A stretch of 64,000 nucleotides of DNA. Origin: Caulobacter rhizosphaerae. GTDB taxonomy: Bacteria; Pseudomonadota; Alphaproteobacteria; Caulobacterales; Caulobacteraceae. Every line of letters starts with the position of its first letter. Positions within the stretch are counted from its first letter, which is position 1. Positions 56,333 through 64,000 of the stretch are shown here, piece after piece. Location: the NCBI RefSeq assembly GCF_010977555.1, contig NZ_CP048815.1:3216501-3280500 (forward strand), in the 5' to 3' direction. The translations under genes were made by a program, and so were the position numbers. A model generated the notes under the pieces. The model did no database searches. It was not told the origin of the DNA and was given only the letters and a program-made list of their open reading frames with translations.

Positions 56333-57781
56333 ATGGACACTCGCCATGGCCTGACCGCCGCGCCCGCTTCCCAGGCCGCCTGGACGCTCGACGCCACCGA
56401 GATCGCCGACCGCATCCGAACCCGGGCGGCCAGCGCCGTGGAGGTCGTCGAAAAGGCCGTGCGCGACGCCGAGGCCCTGGACGGCGCCCTGGGCGTGTTG
56501 GTCACCGCCGACTTCGACCGGGCGATCGACAAGGCCAAACGCCTGGACCAGGGCCAGGGCGACCGCGGCGCGCCGTTCGCCGGCGTGCCGTTCCTGGTCA
56601 AGGACCTCAACGACTATGCCGGCCTGCCCACCCGGTCGGGTTCGCGGGCCATGCTGGGCCTGCCGCCCGCCGCGACCCAGGACGGCTATTGCGACGCCTT
56701 CGACAGGGCGGGGCTGGTGGTGATCGGCAAGTCGGCCACGCCGGAATACGGCTTTCTGCCGACCACCGAGCCGGTGGCCTTTCCGCCGACCCGCAACCCC
56801 TGGAACCCGGCCCACAGCAGCGGCGGCTCGTCCGGCGGGGCGGCGGCGGCCACGGCGGCGGGGATCGTTCCGTTCGCCCACGCCAATGACGGCGGCGGCT
56901 CGATCCGCATTCCCGCCGCCTGCTGCGGCCTGTTCGGGCTGAAGCCGTCGCGCCACCGGATGCCGCCCAGCCGGCCGCCGCTGCGGGCCGTGGACCTGGC
57001 GGTCGAGCACTGTGTGTCGCGCAGCGTCCGCGACAGCGCCGCCCTGTTCGCCGCCACCGAACAGGCCGCTGGTCCCCTGCCCGCCGTCGGCCGGGTGGCC
57101 GGACCGAGCCAAAGGCGGCTGCGGGTCGGGCTGGTCACCGAGACCCAGCTGGGCGTCCAGCCGGACGCCGAGGTTCGCGCCGCCGCCGAGGCCGCGGCCA
57201 AGCTGATGGAGTCCTTGGGGCACCAGGTCGAGCCGACCCAGTGGCCGACCAACGGTCCGGTCTTCGCCCTGGACTTCCTGGCCGTCTGGGCCAGCGCCGG
57301 GGCCGAGCTGGTCGATTTCGTCGCCCAGGCGATCGGTCGCCGGCCCGACGAGACCCTGCTGGAGCCGTTCACCCTGGCCCTGGCCGAGCTGTTCGGCGGC
57401 CTGCCCGAAGGCGGGTTGGAGCAGTCGGTCGCCCGCCTGAACGCCGACGCCCAGGCCTATGACCGCTGGTTCGACCGCCATGACGTGATCCTCTCGCCGG
57501 TGCTGGGCCAGCCGCCCGCGCCGCTGGGCTGGGTGGCGCCGACCGTCTCGATCCCCGACCTGACCGAGCGCCTGAACGCCTATGTGGGCTACACCACCCT
57601 GCACAACGTGGCCGGCGCGCCGGCGATGAGCGTCCCGCTGCACTGGACCGCCGACGGCCTGCCCGTGGGCGTGCAGTTCGCCGCCCGGGCCGGGGACGAG
57701 CGGACACTGTTCGAACTGGCCTATGAACTGGAAGCGGCCCAGCCCTGGGCCTGGCGGCGGCCGGGGATCAGCGTCGGCTAG
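56333..57781 (+). CDS. Amidase-signature family hydrolase
   Basis: 482 residues from ATG 56333 (GAGGAAA upstream). The Ser-cisSer-Lys triad is in place: Lys90 (PFLVKDLND), Ser166-167 (HSSGGSSGGAAAA) and the nucleophile Ser190 (NDGGGSIRIPA). PTRNPWNPAHSS and GLFGLKPSRHR are typical neighbours. Such enzymes hydrolyse linear amides; without GatB/GatC genes nearby this is a stand-alone amidase (6-aminohexanoate- or aryl-amide-type), substrate unknown. It ends before a palindromic repeat. Confidence 0.9.
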   Translation: MDTRHGLTAAPASQAAWTLDATEIADRIRTRAASAVEVVEKAVRDAEALDGALGVLVTADFDRAIDKAKRLDQGQGDRGAPFAGVPFLVKDLNDYAGLPTRSGSRAMLGLPPAATQDGYCDAFDRAGLVVIGKSATPEYGFLPTTEPVAFPPTRNPWNPAHSSGGSSGGAAAATAAGIVPFAHANDGGGSIRIPAACCGLFGLKPSRHRMPPSRPPLRAVDLAVEHCVSRSVRDSAALFAATEQAAGPLPAVGRVAGPSQRRLRVGLVTETQLGVQPDAEVRAAAEAAAKLMESLGHQVEPTQWPTNGPVFALDFLAVWASAGAELVDFVAQAIGRRPDETLLEPFTLALAELFGGLPEGGLEQSVARLNADAQAYDRWFDRHDVILSPVLGQPPAPLGWVAPTVSIPDLTERLNAYVGYTTLHNVAGAPAMSVPLHWTADGLPVGVQFAARAGDERTLFELAYELEAAQPWAWRRPGISVG

Positions 57782-57787
57782 CACGTT

Positions 57788-57886
57788 GCGTCCTTCGAGG
57801 CCCGCTGCGCGAGCGCCTCAGGATGAGAAACTTTTGCTGAAGTCCTCATCCTGAGAGGCGAGGCGTAGCCGAGCCCCGAAGGACGC
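57788..57886. repeat. Palindromic intergenic repeat, family 4 (copy 3)
   Basis: GCGTCCTTCGAGGCCCGCTG at the left is mirrored by GAGCCCCGAAGGACGC at the right, with CTCAGGATGAG and CTCATCCTGAG in the middle. Between convergent amidase and acyl-CoA synthetase genes. Confidence 0.82.
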
Positions 57887-57898
57887 ACGGCGCCCGCC

Positions 57899-59674
57899 CT
57901 ACCCCTCGATGAACACCTTCTTCAGCTCGTTCTTCATGATCTTGCCGTTGGCGTTGCGCGGCAGGGTCTCGGGCCAGAAGAGCACCTTGACCGGCACCTT
58001 GAAGGCGGCCAGGCGGTCGGCGACGAAGGCCCGCAGTTCGGCCTCGGTAGCCTCGGTCCCAGGCTTCAGGGTCACGACGGCGGCCGGCTCCTCGCCCAGG
58101 GTCTTGTGCGGGATCCCCACCAGGGCCGCGTCCATGATCGCCGGGTGCTCGTACAGCAGGTTCTCGACCTCGATGCAGTAGATGTTCTCGCCGCCGCGGA
58201 TCAGCATGTCCTTGGCCCGGTCGATGATGTAGCAGAAACCCTCCTCGTCCAGCCGCGCCAGGTCGCCGGTGCGCACCCAGCCGTCGATGAAGGTCTGGGC
58301 GGTGGCCTCGGGCTTGTTCCAGTAGCCCTTCACCACCTGCGGGCCCTTGCACCACAGTTCGCCGACCTCGCCGATCGGCAGCTCGCGATACGGCGCCTCC
58401 AGGGTCATGATCTTCAGGTCGGTGACCGGCACGGCCGGGCCGCAGCTGTCGGGACGGTTCTCGTAGTCCTCGGCCGAGTTGCTGGTGGCGGTGGCCGAGG
58501 TCTCGGTCATGCCCCAGCCGTTACCCGGCAGCGACTTGGGCCAGATCTCCTTGATCTTGCGCACCAGCTCGGGCGCCGAGGGCGCGCCGCCATAGGCCAC
58601 GGTCTCCAGCGACGACAGGTCGTAGTTGGGACGGCTGGGATGCTCGATGATCTGCCAGGCGATGGTGGGCACGCCGCCCATCTGGGTCAGCTTCTCGTCC
58701 TGGATCAGCTGCATGGCCTTTTCCGGGTCCCACTTGCGGATCATGGCCAGCTTGGCGCCGCCGAACAGCGAGGGGTTCAGCACCGCGAAGCAGCCGGTGG
58801 CGTGGAAGAACGGCACCGAGATCAGCGAGCCCTTCTGCGGCAGGGTGGGATCGGGCTGGGGCGGGACCTCGCCGCGCCGCAGGTAGCCCCGGGCCGTCGC
58901 CGCGCCGGTGGCGAAGATATTGCTGTTGACGTTGCGATGGGTGCCCAGCGCCCCCTTCGGCTTGCCCGTCGTGCCGGAGGTGTAGAAGATCGTCGCGTCG
59001 TCCTCGGGGCCCAGCTCGACGGTCGGCAGCGGTTTTTCGTCCAGCTTGATCCAGTCGTTGGGACAGCCGATCACGCCTTCCAGCCGCTTGACGTAGGGGT
59101 GGGCGATCTCCTCCTTGGAACGGCTGACATAGACGCGCTTGAGGTCGGGGCAGTTGTGCAGGTGCTCGGCCAGGCGTTCGAAGCGCTCGACGTCCATCAC
59201 CGCCACCGAGGCGCCGCTGTCGACCAGGCCGTATTCCAGCTCCTGGCCGGTCCACCAGGCGTTCAGCGGGGTCAGGATCGCGCCCAGCGACAGGCCGGCA
59301 TAGAAGGCGACCGGCCATTCGGGCAGGTTGCGCATGATCAGGGCGACCCGGTCGCCCTTCTTCACCCCCGCCGCCGCCAGCTCGGCGGCGAACACGGTCA
59401 CGGCGCGATAGAAGGCCTCGAAGCTGACCCGCTCGTCGTCATGGACCAGGAAAATCTTGTCGCCATGGGTGCGGCCGATCAGCAGGGTGTCGCGCAGGGT
59501 GGGTGGGCAGTGCTTCCAGACCCGGGTCGGAACGCCGCGAATCTCGATCTCCTCCATCTCGCCGGGCGAGCCCGGGGCGGTGATCAGGGCGTAGGCCTGC
59601 TTGACCGACATGGCGGGCCAGGGGATGGCGGCGGGGGTCGGCGCGGCGTTGGGCGCGGTGGCGGCCTGGGTCAT
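57899..59674 (-). CDS. AMP-dependent acyl-CoA synthetase (ANL superfamily)
   Basis: 591 residues. After a 35-residue Ala/Pro-rich lead, the adenylate-forming core appears: FYTSGTTGKPKGALGTH (P-loop), GWGMTETSATATSNS (A5), RTGDLARLDEEGF (A7), DRAKDMLIRGGENIYCIEVE (A8) and NGKIMKNELKK with the A10 Lys. It would activate a medium- or long-chain acid to acyl-CoA; an acid of other type cannot be excluded. Start supported by GGGAGAG. The 5' spacer is nearly 900 bases. Confidence 0.92.
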   Translation of the reverse strand: MTQAATAPNAAPTPAAIPWPAMSVKQAYALITAPGSPGEMEEIEIRGVPTRVWKHCPPTLRDTLLIGRTHGDKIFLVHDDERVSFEAFYRAVTVFAAELAAAGVKKGDRVALIMRNLPEWPVAFYAGLSLGAILTPLNAWWTGQELEYGLVDSGASVAVMDVERFERLAEHLHNCPDLKRVYVSRSKEEIAHPYVKRLEGVIGCPNDWIKLDEKPLPTVELGPEDDATIFYTSGTTGKPKGALGTHRNVNSNIFATGAATARGYLRRGEVPPQPDPTLPQKGSLISVPFFHATGCFAVLNPSLFGGAKLAMIRKWDPEKAMQLIQDEKLTQMGGVPTIAWQIIEHPSRPNYDLSSLETVAYGGAPSAPELVRKIKEIWPKSLPGNGWGMTETSATATSNSAEDYENRPDSCGPAVPVTDLKIMTLEAPYRELPIGEVGELWCKGPQVVKGYWNKPEATAQTFIDGWVRTGDLARLDEEGFCYIIDRAKDMLIRGGENIYCIEVENLLYEHPAIMDAALVGIPHKTLGEEPAAVVTLKPGTEATEAELRAFVADRLAAFKVPVKVLFWPETLPRNANGKIMKNELKKVFIEG

Positions 59675-59829
59675 CGTTACTCTCCCGGTCTATGGTCGCG
59701 CTTCGCTGGCCGAGCACGTTTCCCCACGAGAAAGCACAGGCCGGGGCGGGATGCAAACGTCTGTTCGAACCTAAGGGAACAACGATAAGTTAGAGGTGCG
59801 GACGGGAGGCCCAGGCGTCGCGGCTCACG

Positions 59830-59941
59830 CCCTTGCCCCCTACGGACCGCTTCGCGGTCGTCTTCCCCCAGAGGAGGAAGAGCGCTCCGCCCCCTATGGG
59901 GGCGGACAGACCGCGAAGCGGTCAGGTGGGGGCAAGTGGTC
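59830..59941. repeat. Palindromic intergenic repeat, family 1 (copy 2)
   Basis: Starts CCCTTGCCCCC and ends GGTGGGGGCAAG. GGGGGCGGACAGACCGCGAA and CAGAGGAGGAAGAGC closely match the copy at 5532-5652. Confidence 0.85.
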
Positions 59942-60432
59942 GCCGCCTCACGCGATCTCTCGCTGAGCTGATGGAAAGGGACGCGGAGCGCCGGACATCG
60001 TCCGGAGGTCTTTGATAAATACCGTTTCGACGAAGCCACCGCTCCGCGCGATGCGTTTTCCGCCAGCGTCCGGTGGGCAGCCCTGTTGAGGCTTAGCCGG
60101 ACCCGGTCTCGATCCCTTTCGGGAGAAACCGGACGCCGGGGGCGCGGGCCTATGGGCATACTCGCGCTTTATCCCCGTTCGACGCCGACGACGGGCGGGC
60201 TTCCCAACGATGGAAGGCCCCGGACACGCTGGAGTAACCCCCTCCAGCCCAGTCCCGCTCGATCGCCCCCCCGCCGCCGCATCGGTCGCTGGCCATGCGC
60301 CCTTTCCCTGCAACGAGGTGGGTACAGGATACGGGCGGTTTGGAGGGGTGGGGATCAAATCGGGTTGAGAAAGTTCAGGGCGTTGATTTTGCTCGTGTCT
60401 GTCGCCGATACCCCGAGGATAAGCGCACGACT

Positions 60433-60510
60433 GGGGACACGCCCTCCCGGCGTGTCCCCGACCGCTTGGTCGGTGCGAGATCTGGGGACACGCCGCAAGG
60501 GCGTGTCCCC
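60433..60510. repeat. Two tandem GGGGACACGCC hairpins, family 3 (copies 2 and 3)
   Basis: GGGGACACGCC-CTCCC-GGCGTGTCCCC at 60433-60459 and the same arms around a GCAAG loop at 60484-60510. Perfect 11-base stems. They resemble the inverted repeat at 28180. Confidence 0.85.
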
Positions 60511-60571
60511 GCGGCGTACAAGGCCACGCTGGCCCAAACCTTGCTCCCACACGGGAAAGGAGCTTCGCCGC

Positions 60572-61687
60572 ATGTCCCAGACCGTCTCCACGTCCCAGAA
60601 CGGCCCAGGCCTGTCCCGTGGCGGCGCCCTGGACCTGCTGCGGTTCGTCGCGGCCCTGTTCATCGTGCTCTACCACGTGGCGGAGCGGGCCCCCGTGTCG
60701 CTGTTCGCCCTGCATCCGGCCCTGGGCCGCGGCTATCTGGCCACCGATTTCTTCCTGATGCTGTCGGGCTATGTGCTGGCCCGCACCTATGGACCGCGTC
60801 TCCTGGGCCAGGACGTCACCACCGGCGAGTTCCTCAAGCGCCGCATCCTGCGCATCTGGCCGGCCCACCTGGTGATGCTGGTGCTGTTCGTGGCCTTCGT
60901 CCTGGGGACCGCCGCCGTCGGCCTGGCGCCGCAGAACCCGCAGTGGTTCCAGTGGAATCAGCTGCTGCCGCAGGTCTTCCTGATGCAGGCCTGGTTCGTG
61001 CCCGGCCCGTCGGGCTGGAACATGCCGACCTGGACCCTGTCGGCCCTGATCGTCTGCTATGCCGGCTTCCCGGCCGCCTGGCGGACCACCGCCAGGATCC
61101 GCTCGCCCTGGACCACCCTGCTGATCGGCGTGGCGATCTTCCTGGCCGTGGACTACGCCGCCAAGGCGGTGACCGGCATTCCCGGTCACCAGCTGCCGCT
61201 GCGGTTCGGCCTGGTGCGCGGAATCCCGCTGTTCATCCTCGGCATGCTGCTCGCCCGCCTGCCGACGGCGATTTCGTCCCGTTGGGCCGACGGCTTGGCC
61301 ATCGCGGCGGGCGTCGGCGTCGTCGCCCTGCAAGTCTTCGGCCGCTTCGACCATGCCAGCCTGGCCCTGCTGGGCCTGCTGATCTACGCCGCCGGCGCTT
61401 CGGGCGCCAAGGGCTGGGGCTGGGCCGGCCTGGCCGGACGCCTGTCGTTCTCGCTGTTCCTGACCAACCAGCTGGTCGCCGTGGTCTGGTTCGGCCTGCT
61501 GCGCGCCGTGGCCGGCAAGCTGGGCCTGGAGGGTCCGCTGCTGTGGGCCGCCTGGGCCATGGCCTTGCCCGCCTGCGTCGTGGCCGCCTGGCTGTTCGAG
61601 CGCTTCGTCGACACCCCGCTGCAGGCCTGGATCAAGGGCTGGTCGCGCAAGGATCTGGCGCCCAAGGCCGAGCCGGCGCTGGCCTAG
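60572..61687 (+). CDS. Acyltransferase 3 family membrane protein
   Basis: 371 residues from ATG 60572 (AAAGGAG upstream). About ten transmembrane segments. The N-terminal signature LDLLRFVAALFIVLYHV with the conserved His and the FFLMLSGYVLARTYGPRL motif place it among OatA/ExoZ-type enzymes, which O-acetylate or otherwise acylate surface sugars using cytosolic acyl-CoA. KRRILRIWPAHLVMLVL supplies the R-x10-H-like region. No glycan gene cluster surrounds it. Ends just before a palindromic repeat. Confidence 0.92.
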   Translation: MSQTVSTSQNGPGLSRGGALDLLRFVAALFIVLYHVAERAPVSLFALHPALGRGYLATDFFLMLSGYVLARTYGPRLLGQDVTTGEFLKRRILRIWPAHLVMLVLFVAFVLGTAAVGLAPQNPQWFQWNQLLPQVFLMQAWFVPGPSGWNMPTWTLSALIVCYAGFPAAWRTTARIRSPWTTLLIGVAIFLAVDYAAKAVTGIPGHQLPLRFGLVRGIPLFILGMLLARLPTAISSRWADGLAIAAGVGVVALQVFGRFDHASLALLGLLIYAAGASGAKGWGWAGLAGRLSFSLFLTNQLVAVVWFGLLRAVAGKLGLEGPLLWAAWAMALPACVVAAWLFERFVDTPLQAWIKGWSRKDLAPKAEPALA

Positions 61688-61690
61688 CCG

Positions 61691-61801
61691 CCCTGCATCC
61701 TTCGAGGCTCGCCCGTGGCTCGCACCTCGGGATGAGGACCACTTTTGCACTGAATTCCTCATCCTGAGGCGCCCGCGCAGCGGGCCTCGAAGGATGCAGG
61801 G
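61691..61801. repeat. Palindromic intergenic repeat, family 4 (copy 4)
   Basis: CCCTGCATCCTTCGAGGCTC mirrors GGCCTCGAAGGATGCAGGG; CTCGGGATGAGG and CCTCATCCTGAGG form the inner arms. Between convergent acyltransferase and recN genes. Confidence 0.85.
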
Positions 61802-61803
61802 CC

Positions 61804-63516
61804 TCAGCCGATCAGCGCCTTGGCTGCGGCGCGGGCGGCCTCGGTGACCTCGGCGCCGGACAGCATGCGGGCGATCTCTTCCTGGCGTTCGGCGGCCGAC
61901 AGCGGCTCGACGCGGGTGCGGGTCGAGGTGTCGTCGCCGGACTTGGAAATCCGCCAATGGGCGTCGGCCCGCGCGGCGACCTGGGCCGAGTGGGTGACGA
62001 CCAGGACCTGGGCCCCCTGCCCGTTCGAGCCATGGGCCAGGCGCTTGAGCCGCAGGCCCACCGCATCGGCCACGGCCCCGCCGACGCCCTGGTCGACCTC
62101 GTCGAAGATCATCAGCGGCTGGGGCCCCTCACCGCGCCCAGCCAGGGCGGCCTTCAGGGCCAGGGCGAAGCGGGCCAGTTCGCCGCCCGAGGCGATGGCC
62201 TCCATCGGCCCGAACGGCGCGCCGGGATTGGTCGAGATCTCGAAGGCCACGCGGTCGATCCCGGTGGGGCCGGCGCGGTCCTCGTCCAGCGGCTCGACGG
62301 CCACGCGGAAGCGGGCCTTTTCCAGCTTCAGCGGCGCCAGCTCGGCCTCGACGGCGGCGGCCAGCCGGTCGCCGGCGGCCCGGCGCTCGGCCGACAGCGC
62401 CTGGGCGGCGTAGAGATAGGCGTCGCGGGCGTCGGCCGCGTCGCGCTCGGCGGCCGTCAGGGCCTCGGCCGAGGACTCGATGGCCTGCAGCTGGGCGGCG
62501 AATTCGGCGCGCTTGCCGGGCAGCAGCTCGACGGCGACGTTCAGTTTGCGGGCCATCCCGCGCAGAGCGAACAATCGCTCCTCGGCCTTTTCCAGCCGGT
62601 CGGGCTCGAATTCGAAGCCCTCGGCGGCGGCGTCGATGGCGGCGGCGGCCTCCTGGGCCTCGACCAGGGCGCGGTCGACCGCCTCGCAGGCGGCGGCCAG
62701 CTTGGTGACGGCCGGGCCATCGGCGGGCGCGCCGGCCTGGATGGCCCGCTCGCGGGCGCGTTCCAGGGCGCGGAAGGCGCTGGCCAGCTTGCCCGACAGG
62801 GCGTCGCCGCCCAGGGCCTCGCTGGCCGCGGCGATATCGGCCAGGGCCTTCTCGGCCGAGCCCAGCAGGGCCCGCTCCTCGGCCAGGGCCGTCTCCTCGC
62901 CCTCGCGCGGGTCCAGCCGGTCCAGCTCCGACAGCCGCAGGGTCAGTTCCTCGGTCTCGGCGGCGGCGCGGTCGGCCAGGTCGCGCAGGGCGGCGGCCTT
63001 TTCGCGGGCGGCGCGCCAGGCGCTCCAGGCCGAGGCCACGGTCGCGACGCGAACCTGCCCGAAGGCGTCCAACAGATTGCGGTGGGTGCGCACGTCCAGC
63101 AGGCCGACCGTCTCGTGCTGGCCGTGGACCTCCAGCAGCAGGGCGCCCAGGTCCTTGAGCACGCCGACGCTGGTGGCCTGGTCGTTGACGAAGGCGCGGC
63201 TGCGGCCGTCGGGCGACAGCTGGCGGCGCAGGACCAGGTCCTCGTCGCGGGCGTAGTCCAGGCCCTTGTCGTCGAGATAGGCGAAGGCCGCATGGTCGGC
63301 CGGCAGGGCGAAGATGGCCGTGGCGCTGGCGTGGCCCGCAGCCCCCCGACGAACGAGGCCGGCGTCGGCCCGGGCGCCCGTGGCCAGGCCCAGGGCGTCC
63401 AGGATGATCGACTTGCCCGCCCCGGTCTCGCCGGTCAGGGCGGTCAGGCCCGGACCGATGGCCAGGTCCAGGCTCTCGATGAGCACGACGTCGCGGATGG
63501 AGAGACCGATCAGCAT
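61804..63516 (-). CDS. recN: DNA repair protein RecN
   Basis: 570 residues, SMC-like ATPase for double-strand-break repair. Walker A GETGAGKSIILDAL (about 29-42), the RecN-specific LEVHGQHETVGLL, a long Ala/Glu-rich coiled coil (about 170-360), and the C-terminal ABC signature IASGGELARFALALK with Walker B PLMIFDEVDQGVGG and VVTHSAQVAARAD. Length normal. A LexA-type box lies 45 bases upstream, which predicts SOS induction. Next gene upstream on the same strand is bamD, separated by a terminator. Confidence 0.97.
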   Translation of the reverse strand: MLIGLSIRDVVLIESLDLAIGPGLTALTGETGAGKSIILDALGLATGARADAGLVRRGAAGHASATAIFALPADHAAFAYLDDKGLDYARDEDLVLRRQLSPDGRSRAFVNDQATSVGVLKDLGALLLEVHGQHETVGLLDVRTHRNLLDAFGQVRVATVASAWSAWRAAREKAAALRDLADRAAAETEELTLRLSELDRLDPREGEETALAEERALLGSAEKALADIAAASEALGGDALSGKLASAFRALERARERAIQAGAPADGPAVTKLAAACEAVDRALVEAQEAAAAIDAAAEGFEFEPDRLEKAEERLFALRGMARKLNVAVELLPGKRAEFAAQLQAIESSAEALTAAERDAADARDAYLYAAQALSAERRAAGDRLAAAVEAELAPLKLEKARFRVAVEPLDEDRAGPTGIDRVAFEISTNPGAPFGPMEAIASGGELARFALALKAALAGRGEGPQPLMIFDEVDQGVGGAVADAVGLRLKRLAHGSNGQGAQVLVVTHSAQVAARADAHWRISKSGDDTSTRTRVEPLSAAERQEEIARMLSGAEVTEAARAAAKALIG

Positions 63517-63560
63517 GAGCCCTAGGATCGCCGGGAATCACGGTTTTTCATAGTAGGCTT

Positions 63561-63575
63561 GTTCTCGTGGCGTTC
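63561..63575. promoter_or_regulatory. LexA (SOS) box upstream of recN
   Basis: GTTC-TCGTGGC-GTTC fits the alphaproteobacterial LexA site GTTC-N7-GTTC exactly. It lies 45 bases upstream of the recN start codon, where a repressor would block transcription. Confidence 0.85.
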
Positions 63576-63604
63576 TCGTCGCCCGCCAAGGCCTTCCGGA
63601 AACG

Positions 63605-63636
63605 AAAAACGGGCCGATCCTTCTAGGACCGGCCCG
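63605..63636 (-). terminator. Rho-independent terminator of bamD
   Basis: On the minus strand CGGGCCGGTCCT-AGA-AGGATCGGCCCG (one G-T pair) is followed by TTTTTCG, about 8 bases past the bamD stop. It overlaps the region just upstream of the LexA box. Confidence 0.9.
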
Positions 63637-63643
63637 CTGTCTT

Positions 63644-64000
63644 CTACATGCCCAGGACGCCCATCAGGCCGCCCTTTTTCTTCTTGGCTTCGCCCGGCGG
63701 GGCCAGGGTGGTGTCCTTGTCGTGGATCAGCCGGTCGATGAGGTTCTTCTTGTTGCCGGCCTTCAGCGGCTCGACGGCGGGCTTGAGGCCGTTGTTGGTC
63801 AGCAGCTTGTAGGCCTCGGCGTACCAGGGATCGCCCGGGAAGTTGTAGCCCAGCACCGCGCCGTTGCGCTTGGCCTCGTCCAGCAGGCCCAGGGTCAGAT
63901 AGCTCTCAACCAGGCGATAGAGGGCCTCGGGGGTGTGCGAGGTGGTCTGGTGGCGGTCGATGACGGTGCGGAACCGGCCGATGGCGGCCAGGGTCTGGCC
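63644..64000 (-). CDS. bamD: Outer membrane assembly factor BamD, C-terminal part (truncated by window edge)
   Basis: 118 residues before the stop; the 5' end lies beyond the window. TPR-like helices (IGRFRTVIDRHQTTSHTPEA, YRLVESYLTLGLLDEAKRN, GAVLGYNFPGDPWYAEAYKL) match the last repeats of BamD/ComL, the lipoprotein that works with BamA to fold outer-membrane proteins. A 45-residue lysine-rich tail ending GGLMGVLGM follows. The bamD-recN order is common in alphaproteobacteria. Confidence 0.9.
   Translation of the reverse strand, partial: GQTLAAIGRFRTVIDRHQTTSHTPEALYRLVESYLTLGLLDEAKRNGAVLGYNFPGDPWYAEAYKLLTNNGLKPAVEPLKAGNKKNLIDRLIHDKDTTLAPPGEAKKKKGGLMGVLGM

Larger units (their letters stand above)
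59675..60571. other. Long divergent spacer between the acyl-CoA synthetase and acyltransferase genes
   Basis: About 900 bases with no convincing gene. It contains repeat family 1 copy 2 (59830-59941), a small palindrome CCGGAC-ATC-GTCCGG (59991-60005) and the paired GGGGACACGCC hairpins (60433-60510). The acyltransferase frame is open back to 60086, but the residues there are low-complexity and lack homology. Confidence 0.5.

Noticed and set aside
59948..61957. 669-residue minus-strand frame opposite the acyltransferase gene
   Set aside because: It crosses a repeat, the acyltransferase and part of recN in the wrong frame and shows no family motif.

Overview
The window is about 64 kb of GC-rich chromosomal DNA from an alphaproteobacterium, most likely a Caulobacter species or a close relative in the Caulobacterales. 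This rests on the gene content (UrcA-family protein, many large TonB-dependent receptors, a TonB receptor next to a tryptophan-halogenase-like protein, a recN/bamD pair with an alphaproteobacterial GTTC-N7-GTTC LexA box), the strong GC bias at third codon positions, and several families of palindromic intergenic repeats. It is ordinary chromosome: no transposase, integrase, phage gene or CRISPR array was seen.

Layout. 1-5.5 kb: the 3' end of parE, an UrcA-type secreted protein, a small RTX-type calcium-binding protein and a DEAD-box helicase with a DbpA-type RNA-binding domain. 5.6-13.9 kb: a BaiN/YhiN-like flavoprotein, a chemoreceptor coupled to a 37-residue membrane protein, a Tat-type esterase divergent from a YegD-like Hsp70, a GT4 glycosyltransferase whose 3' end overlaps a convergent beta-propeller gene, and a GlcG/HbpS-like protein. 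14-25 kb: ppdK, an OprB-type porin, a second chemoreceptor, a CHASE4-like histidine kinase and glyQ-glyS. 25-33 kb: a small exported protein, a DUF486 membrane protein, glnK-amtB, ispE, a TPR lipoprotein and ETF-ubiquinone oxidoreductase. 32.8-40.4 kb: a family-4-like uracil-DNA glycosylase, a lytic transglycosylase, a short GT2 protein, a HAD phosphatase, a PA0069-type radical SAM protein, an AraC-type regulator and an HtrA-like protein that has lost two catalytic residues.

Two accessory modules stand out. At 40.7-46.8 kb a 1091-residue TonB-dependent receptor is followed by a flavin halogenase-like protein and a GH27 alpha-galactosidase, which looks like a small glycan-uptake locus. The alpha-galactosidase is interrupted by a single in-frame TAG at 46149 and reads on in the same frame to 46805. 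At 46.8-51.9 kb five same-strand genes (DUF2946 protein, TonB receptor, PepSY protein with a Met/His-rich loop, PCu(A)C chaperone, SCO1/SenC protein) form a coherent copper-handling cluster: uptake across the outer membrane, reduction or transfer at the inner membrane, and delivery toward cytochrome oxidase.

The last 12 kb hold tRNA-Cys(GCA), two methyltransferases, a glycine-zipper envelope protein, TlyA, an amidase, an acyl-CoA synthetase, an acyltransferase-3 protein, SOS-regulated recN and the 3' end of bamD. Intergenic repeat elements of at least five kinds lie in the spacers, including a related pair (824 and 2942) that I cannot assign to a known family. All functional calls come from reading motifs and protein character; no database search was run.
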